Part shown: in pieces, positions 6,227-10,417 of the stretch | Layout: each line of letters opens with the position of its first letter | How positions within the stretch are numbered: the stretch's first letter is position 1 | Source of the DNA: JABFRZ01 sp036376275 | GTDB taxonomy: Bacteria; Planctomycetota; UBA1135; GCA-002686595 | NCBI GenBank assembly: GCA_036376275.1 | Contig: DASVAP010000095.1 | Location: 1 to 10,417, forward strand | Reading direction: 5' to 3' | DNA length: 10,417 nucleotides | Program-made: the position numbers and the translations under genes | Notes under the pieces: model-generated | What the model saw: the letters and a program-made list of their open reading frames with translations, nothing else | What the model was told of the DNA's origin: nothing | Databases searched by the model: none

Positions 6227-6871
6227 ATGCAGCAACCGATGAAAGTCCTCACGCGCGAACGCATCGTGGCCCTGCCCGCGCCCGCCCACGACGGGCGCGT
6301 GTCCTTCGAGCGCGCGCTGGTCGCGCGCCGGACCGAGCGGGGCTTCGCGTCGCGTGAGCTCACGCGCGTCCAGCTGGCCCAGTGCCTGTGGGCCGCGCAG
6401 GGCCTGACGGACCTCGAGGGCCGGCGCACGACGCCCTCGGCTGGGGCTGCCTACCCGCTCGAGGTGCACGCGCTGGTGGGGGCGGTCGAGGGCCTGGCCC
6501 GCGCGCACTTTCGCTACCTGCCGCGTCGCCACGCGCTGGTCGAGGTCGCCGCGGGCGACGGGCGCGCGGCGCTGGCCGCCGCGGCCCACGACCAGGGCTG
6601 GATCGCCGCCGCGCCCCTGGTGCTCGTCCTCACCGCGATCCCCGAGCGCACGACCTTCACCTACGGCGAGCGCGGCGCGCGCTACGTGCAGCAGGAGGCC
6701 GGCTGCGCGACCCAGAACGTGCTGCTCCAGGCCGCGACGCTCGGCCTCGCGAGCGCACCCGTCGGGGCCTTCGACGATCCCGCCGTGGCGCGGCTCCTGG
6801 CGCTGCCCCTGTGGGAGCTGCCGCTCGTGATCTTGCCCATCGGTTGGTCCGCACGGAAGCGAGGTGTCTGA
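6227..6871 (+). CDS. SagB-type nitroreductase-family flavoprotein, stand-alone
   Basis: This is a 214-residue single-domain FMN-dependent oxidoreductase of the nitroreductase superfamily. RRTERGF (34-40) contributes the usual Arg contacts to FMN phosphate. LWAAQGLTDLEGRRTTPSAG (54-73) followed by AAYPLEV (74-80) is the hallmark of the SagB-like branch. The C-terminal half has YVQQEAGCATQNVLLQA (153-169), LGLASAPVGAFDD (172-184) and ILPIGW (202-207). SagB/McbC proteins oxidise azolines in peptide natural-product pathways, but no YcaO, precursor peptide or transporter is seen here. A general NAD(P)H-dependent reductase or flavin-storage role, like the DosR-regulon nitroreductase homologues, is at least as likely. 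Start uncertain: ATG 6227 and ATG 6239 both lack a clear Shine-Dalgarno site. The stop TGA 6869-6871 overlaps the next ATG by one base. Confidence 0.88.
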   Translation: MQQPMKVLTRERIVALPAPAHDGRVSFERALVARRTERGFASRELTRVQLAQCLWAAQGLTDLEGRRTTPSAGAAYPLEVHALVGAVEGLARAHFRYLPRRHALVEVAAGDGRAALAAAAHDQGWIAAAPLVLVLTAIPERTTFTYGERGARYVQQEAGCATQNVLLQAATLGLASAPVGAFDDPAVARLLALPLWELPLVILPIGWSARKRGV

Positions 6872-7725
6872 TGCTGAAGGTCGGCTCGATCCTGTCGCGT
6901 GAGCTGGTCACGGTCGCGCCCGAGTGCCCGGTGGAGCGGGCCCAGTGGCTGATGCGCGAGCGCAAGCTGCGCCACCTGCCGGTCGTCGAGGACGGACGGC
7001 TGGTGGGCATGCTCTCCGAGCGCGATCTGCTGGAGCGTCCGCGGCCCGCGCCGCGCCCCGGCAAGGCCGCCGAGCGCACGGTCGAGGTGCGCGACCGCAT
7101 GGGCGTCTCGCTCGAGACCGTGCAGGCCGACGAGTCCGTGCCCCAGGCGGCGCGCCGGCTGTTCGAGCGCCGCGTGGGCTCGCTGCCGGTGATCGCGGAG
7201 GGGCGCCTGGTCGGCGTCGTGTCCGAGAGCGACTGCCTGCGCCTCTACGTGCGCGTGTGCCGGATGGCCGGGCGCGACGCGAAGGTCGATCCACCGCTGG
7301 AGCGCTGCATGAGCCGCGACGTGCTCACGGCGACGCCCACCACGAGCGTGCTCGAGGCCTTCGAGCTGTGCCGATCCAAGGGCATCCGCCACCTGCCGGT
7401 GGTCTTCGAGGGCTGGCTGGTGGGCATCGTCTCCGACCGCGACCTCCTGCCGGTGGTCGGGCGCGGCGAGGGCGCGCGCCGCGTCGAGGACGTGATGAGC
7501 AAGGACTTCGTGGCCGTGACGGGCGGCACGACCCCGCTCTCCGAGGCGGCCGCCTGCATGCTGCGCGACGGCTTCCACGCCCTGCCGGTGGTCGAGAGCG
7601 GAGCCCTGCGGGGCATCGTCACCTCGGCCGACGTGCTGCACGCCCTGGCCGAGGTCGGCGAGGAGGCCCTGGAGTCCGCCTGGCGCAGCCAGGAGGCCCT
7701 GGCCGAGGCGCGCGTGGAGGAATGA
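6871..7725 (+). CDS. four-CBS-domain protein, second copy
   Basis: This is a 284-residue soluble protein of two complete CBS pairs with little else. CBS1 is at 3-54 (VGSILSRELVTVAPECPV, then LRHLPVVEDGRLVGMLSERDL), CBS2 at 71-125 (VGSLPVIAEGRLVGVVSESD), CBS3 at 142-194 (LERCMSRDVLTATP, then IRHLPVVFEGWLVGIVSDRDL) and CBS4 at 205-258 (VEDVMSKDFVAVTG, then HALPVVESGALRGIVTSADVL). All four repeats are well kept, unlike the degenerate CBS3 of the protein at 4452-5408. A short acidic helical tail ends in VEE. GAGGT at 6861-6865, inside the end of the nitroreductase gene, precedes ATG 6871, and the stop/start overlap (TGATG) implies translational coupling to that flavoprotein. A nucleotide-responsive regulator of the reductase is a natural guess, unproven. 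Confidence 0.92.
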   Translation: MLKVGSILSRELVTVAPECPVERAQWLMRERKLRHLPVVEDGRLVGMLSERDLLERPRPAPRPGKAAERTVEVRDRMGVSLETVQADESVPQAARRLFERRVGSLPVIAEGRLVGVVSESDCLRLYVRVCRMAGRDAKVDPPLERCMSRDVLTATPTTSVLEAFELCRSKGIRHLPVVFEGWLVGIVSDRDLLPVVGRGEGARRVEDVMSKDFVAVTGGTTPLSEAAACMLRDGFHALPVVESGALRGIVTSADVLHALAEVGEEALESAWRSQEALAEARVEE

Positions 7726-7881
7726 CGGATCCGGCCCTGCCTCCGGCCGAGGACGGGCTGCGCTGCGCACTCCGGCACCTGCGCCCCGGGCTCCGGCGGC
7801 CCCACAGGTTCCCATGAGCCCGCCCGGCGCCGACGGGGCCCGAGTCCCGCTCCCCGGGCGCCCACCGGACGAAAGGCAGCC

Positions 7882-8286
7882 ATGGTGCGCAGGAACGACG
7901 ACGAGAGCCCGCCGCGCGCGCGATCGAGCGCGGGCGCGACCAGCCGACCGACCGCTTCGCCGGGCGACGAGATCCTCCGCCACCTGGCGCGCCTGACGGG
8001 GCTGCGCGGGGCGCGCCGGGAGCTCTGCGAGCTCGCCTGCAGGACGCTCACCCTGCTCGCGCGCGAGGAGCGTCACGCCGCGGCCGCCCTGCGCCGCGCG
8101 CTCCTCGATGCGAGCGAGCAGGCCTTCGCCACCGAGACGCTGCGGCGCCTGGTGCGCGAGCGGCCCGACCTCGCCCTGGAGGAAGGGCTCGGAGCCCTGC
8201 TCGGCCTGGTGGATGCCCTCGAGCCACTCGATCCTTTCGACCCTGGGCACGATCGTCTGCCCCTCGACCACGAGGAGTCGCCATGA
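7882..8286 (+). CDS. small helical protein of unknown function
   Basis: This is a 134-residue protein I do not recognise. Residues 1-27 are polar, Arg/Ser/Pro-rich and probably disordered. Residues 28-117 are predicted by eye to be mostly amphipathic helices (EILRHLARLTGLRGARRELC, LACRTLTLLAREERHAAAAL, then EGLGALLGLVDALEPL). The tail is acidic and His-containing (DPFDPGHDRLPLDHEESP). There is no signal peptide, transmembrane segment or zinc motif; two Cys (about 48 and 52) lie in one helix. AAAGG at 7872-7876 supports ATG 7882. The stop overlaps the start of the exported hydrolase-like gene by 4 bases (ATGA, 8283-8286), so the pair is cotranslated. The 156 bases before it contain no convincing gene. 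Coding support comes from codon bias and the overlap, not from homology. Confidence 0.7.
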   Translation: MVRRNDDESPPRARSSAGATSRPTASPGDEILRHLARLTGLRGARRELCELACRTLTLLAREERHAAAALRRALLDASEQAFATETLRRLVRERPDLALEEGLGALLGLVDALEPLDPFDPGHDRLPLDHEESP

Positions 8287-9656
8287 TCCGGCACCCTTTC
8301 CGTGGACTCGCCGCGCCGGGCGCGGCGCTCTGCCTGCTCCTCCCCGCGGCGGCCCAGGACGACGGGCCGGACCGGGCCAGCGACCTCGCGCGCCTCTGCC
8401 AGGCGCTCGGCGCCGAGGCCCTGGCCGCCGGCGCCCACGGCCTCGCCTTCTGCGTGGACGTCGAGGGCGAGCTGGCCTACGCCGGCGGTTCCGGCTTCAC
8501 CGACGACACGCGCACGGTGGTGGCGGACGCGGAGGCCCGCTTCCGCGTCGGTGCGCTGCTGCCGACCTTCCTCGGCGTCGCGGCGCTCCAGCTCGCCGAG
8601 GACGGACGCCTCGACCTGGCCGCGCCGCTGGGCGAGTGCCTTCCCGACCTGCGCCTCGTTCCGCCGCCGGTGAGCCTCGACCAGCTCCTGACCCACACCT
8701 CGGGCCTGCCCTCCTACGGGGACTGGCTGGAGGCCGAGGGGCGCCTGGCGCAGGCCTTCGACGGCGAGCGCGTGCTCGCCTGGCTGGCCGGTGCGCCGCG
8801 CGACGCCGAGCCGGGCACCTGCGTCGCCTACAGCCCGAGCAACGACTTCCTGCTGGGGCGCGTGCTGGCGGCGCGGAGCGAGCGCAGCCCCCGCGCGCTC
8901 CTGGAGGAGCGCGTCTTCGCCGCGGCGGGAATGGCGGACACCGCCTGGTGCGAGACGGGCCCGCTGCTCTTCCCGCGCGCGCCGCTCGAGCAGGACCTGG
9001 CCGACGGCTTTCGCGACACGCGCGGCGTGCCGGCGCCCTTCGAGGCCGAGGCGCTGTGCTCGACGGCGCGCGACCTCGTGCGCTTCCAGCGCGCGCTGGT
9101 CGACGGCCGGCTGCTCGGTCCCGAGCGTCTGCGGCTGCGGAGCACGCCCGCCGAGCTGGCCGGCCGCCCGACGGGCAGCGCGCGCGGGATCGCCCTCGCG
9201 AGCCTCGACGAGCTCGCCTGCCAGCACGCCGGCGGCGGCCTGGCGGGCTACCGCGTCAGCCTCGCCTACTACCCGGCCCTCGACGCGACCGTGGTGGTCG
9301 TGGCCAGCGGCGTCGACGTGCCCACGCGCGCGCTGGGAGCGAGCGTGGCGCGCGTGCTCTTCGCGCGCCAGCGGCCGGGCGTGCGCGACCTCGCGCTCGA
9401 GCCCGCCCGGCGCGCGCGCTACGTGGGCGAGTACTACGCCGGCTGCACCAGCTACTCGATCGCCGAGCAGGGCGCGGGCCTGGTGCTCTTCCACCCCTCC
9501 GGGACGCGCCACCCGCTGCGCCACCAGGGCGGCGAGCGCTTCGTCTCGGGCCTCGATCCCGAGCTGGAGCTCGACTTCGAGCTCGAGGAGGGGCGCGTCA
9601 CGGTGCTGGTCCTGACGGACCACGGCGTGACGCTGCGGGCCCGGCGCGTGACCTGA
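8283..9656 (+). CDS. exported serine-hydrolase (class C beta-lactamase fold) pseudoenzyme
   Basis: This is a 457-residue protein. A Sec signal peptide covers about residues 1-24 (hydrophobic AAPGAALCLLLPAAA, then Q25), so it should be periplasmic or secreted. Residues 50-365 follow the beta-lactamase/penicillin-binding-protein-like serine hydrolase family: FRVGALLPTF (87-96), LAEDGRLDLAAPLGECLPDL (104-123), LLTHTSGLPSY (135-145), YSPSNDFLLG (183-192) and HAGGGLAGY (315-323). The catalytic SxxK is normally in F-R-I-G-S-x-x-K-T-F; here it reads G-A-L-L-P-T-F, so Ser becomes Ala91 and Lys becomes Pro94. The YxN Asn is also replaced (Pro185), although Tyr183 and the HxG motif remain. Hydrolysis by the family mechanism is therefore unlikely; a binding or scaffold role is inferred. 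A C-terminal beta-rich domain (374-457) resembles DUF3471-type tails. The mature part has eight Cys, possibly disulfides. No frameshift is visible. Confidence 0.88.
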   Translation: MIRHPFRGLAAPGAALCLLLPAAAQDDGPDRASDLARLCQALGAEALAAGAHGLAFCVDVEGELAYAGGSGFTDDTRTVVADAEARFRVGALLPTFLGVAALQLAEDGRLDLAAPLGECLPDLRLVPPPVSLDQLLTHTSGLPSYGDWLEAEGRLAQAFDGERVLAWLAGAPRDAEPGTCVAYSPSNDFLLGRVLAARSERSPRALLEERVFAAAGMADTAWCETGPLLFPRAPLEQDLADGFRDTRGVPAPFEAEALCSTARDLVRFQRALVDGRLLGPERLRLRSTPAELAGRPTGSARGIALASLDELACQHAGGGLAGYRVSLAYYPALDATVVVVASGVDVPTRALGASVARVLFARQRPGVRDLALEPARRARYVGEYYAGCTSYSIAEQGAGLVLFHPSGTRHPLRHQGGERFVSGLDPELELDFELEEGRVTVLVLTDHGVTLRARRVT

Positions 9657-9682
9657 TCCGGGCGCGCGGCCCGGCCTGGATC
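9655..9682 (+). terminator. possible GC-rich hairpin terminator after the pseudoenzyme gene
   Basis: Starting at the stop codon, CCGGGC (9658-9663) pairs with GCCCGG (9669-9674) around a 5-base loop, and outer GAT/ATC bases can extend the stem with a bulge. There is no T-tract, so intrinsic termination is uncertain, but its position just ahead of a likely promoter fits the end of a transcription unit. Confidence 0.35.
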
Positions 9683-9695
9683 CGGCCCCTCACGG

Positions 9696-9701
9696 TAGAC
9701 T
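9696..9701 (+). promoter_or_regulatory. candidate -10 element (TAGACT) of the response-regulator gene
   Basis: TAGACT lies 40 bases before ATG 9742 in the 85-base gap. It is the best -10-like hexamer there; no clear -35 is visible. It would give the regulator its own transcript, separate from the upstream pair. Confidence 0.4.
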
Positions 9702-9741
9702 CCGGCATGCGCACCCCCGACCGGGCGCGCCTCCGGAGGCC

Positions 9742-10410
9742 ATGACCGATCCCAAGGGTGCCATTCGCGTCTTCCTGGTGGACGATCAGGCCGTCGTGCG
9801 CGCCTCGCTGCGCAGCCTGCTCGAGGCGCGCGGCGACCTGGCCCTGGTGGGGGACTCTGGGGGTGGGCCGGAGGCCGTGGAGGCGATCCGGAAGGCGCGC
9901 CCCGACGTGGTGCTGCTCGACATCTCGATGCCGGTGCTCTCGGGTCTCGACCTCCTGCCGCGCATCCGCGAGGCCCTGCCGCGCACGCGGGTCGTCATGC
10001 TGACGAACCACGAGGGCGAGTCGATCGTCGAGCAGGCCCTCGCGAACGGCGCCGACGGCTACCTCTCGAAGAGCTCGGAGCCCGAGGAGCTGGCCATCGC
10101 CATCCGCGCCGCCCACGCCGGCGCGCCCTACGTCTCGCCGCGCGTCTCGAAGGGCCTGGTGCGCGGCCTGCGCGGCCCCGAGGAGGACGGCTCGCGCGCC
10201 ACGACGCGCCTCGCGAGCCTCACGCCGCGCGAGCGCGAGGTCTTCCAGCTGCTCGCCCTCGGCCGGAGCAACAAGGAGGTCGCCCACGCGCTCGGCATGA
10301 CCGTGGGCACCGCCAAGAAGCACCGCGAGAACCTGCAGCGCAAGCTCGCCTGCAGCTCGCCGGCCGAGCTGGCGCAGCTCGCCGTGCGCGAGGGTCTGGT
10401 CGACGCCTGA
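9742..10410 (+). CDS. NarL/FixJ-family response regulator (REC + LuxR HTH)
   Basis: This is a 222-residue cytosolic transcription factor. The receiver domain covers 8-125: acidic pocket Asp14-Asp15, phosphoacceptor Asp60 in VVLLDISMPVLSGLDLLPRI, Thr88 in VVMLTNHEGE, and Lys110 in GADGYLSKSSEPEEL. After a linker, a LuxR-type helix-turn-helix spans about 158-217 (SLTPREREVFQLLALGRSNK, then VGTAKKHRENLQRKL as recognition helix region). All receiver catalytic residues are present, so phosphorylation by a histidine kinase is expected, but no kinase is in the window. DosR is of the same architecture, which is suggestive given the neighbouring gene content, but NarL/FixJ regulators are extremely common. 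GGAGG at 9735-9739 leaves only 2 bases before ATG 9742, unusually close. A 12-codon frame (9706-9744) ends overlapping this start. Confidence 0.95.
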   Translation: MTDPKGAIRVFLVDDQAVVRASLRSLLEARGDLALVGDSGGGPEAVEAIRKARPDVVLLDISMPVLSGLDLLPRIREALPRTRVVMLTNHEGESIVEQALANGADGYLSKSSEPEELAIAIRAAHAGAPYVSPRVSKGLVRGLRGPEEDGSRATTRLASLTPREREVFQLLALGRSNKEVAHALGMTVGTAKKHRENLQRKLACSSPAELAQLAVREGLVDA

Positions 10411-10417
10411 CGGGAGC

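Noticed and set aside
7722..7817. 31-codon frame starting in an ATGA overlap after the second four-CBS gene
   Set aside because: GGAGG lies only one base from the ATG, the product is Arg/Pro/Leu-rich without features, and there is no conservation evidence. It is possible but unsupported.
8283..9656. Active class C beta-lactamase
   Set aside because: The SxxK nucleophile and lysine are absent (Ala91, Pro94) and the YxN Asn is replaced.
1..10417. Mobile element, CRISPR array, tRNA or rRNA
   Set aside because: No transposase or integrase motifs, no regularly spaced repeats, and no cloverleaf or rRNA-like stretch were seen on either strand.

Overview
This is a very GC-rich bacterial window with strong G/C preference at third codon positions, short intergenic gaps and several 4-base stop/start overlaps. 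It shows no rRNA, tRNA, insertion sequence or CRISPR array. Base composition and gene families would fit Planctomycetota, Myxococcota or a similar high-GC environmental lineage, but nothing here fixes the taxon.

Layout. On the + strand (2-2757) lie the tail of an unidentified gene, a two-CBS protein, a helix-hairpin-helix (PolX N-terminus-like) protein, a DksA/TraR-type zinc-finger protein, and a BCAM0308-family zinc-ribbon protein overlapping it by 4 bases. They converge on a - strand block (6048-2776): a two-CBS protein, a four-CBS protein, and a two-domain APH-like kinase/P-loop kinase whose start overlaps the four-CBS stop. A 178-base divergent intergenic region with a concentric inverted repeat (6130-6182) separates this block from the rightward genes. 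These are a stand-alone SagB-type nitroreductase whose stop overlaps the start of a second four-CBS protein, an unrecognised helical protein overlapping an exported serine-hydrolase-fold protein that has lost its catalytic Ser and Lys, and an orphan NarL/FixJ response regulator.

How it may work together. The combination of CBS proteins (12 CBS modules in four genes), a nitroreductase, an Rv2004c-like APH/P-loop kinase, a BCAM0308-family protein, a DksA-like protein and a NarL-type regulator resembles the content of known low-oxygen/dormancy gene sets: the mycobacterial DosR regulon and the Burkholderia cenocepacia lxa locus. My main hypothesis is that this is a compact energy-stress or anoxia-persistence locus. 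A GGCTACG-like motif recurs upstream of several genes and may be a shared -10-type promoter element. The functional link is inference; the protein families are mostly well supported by visible motifs.
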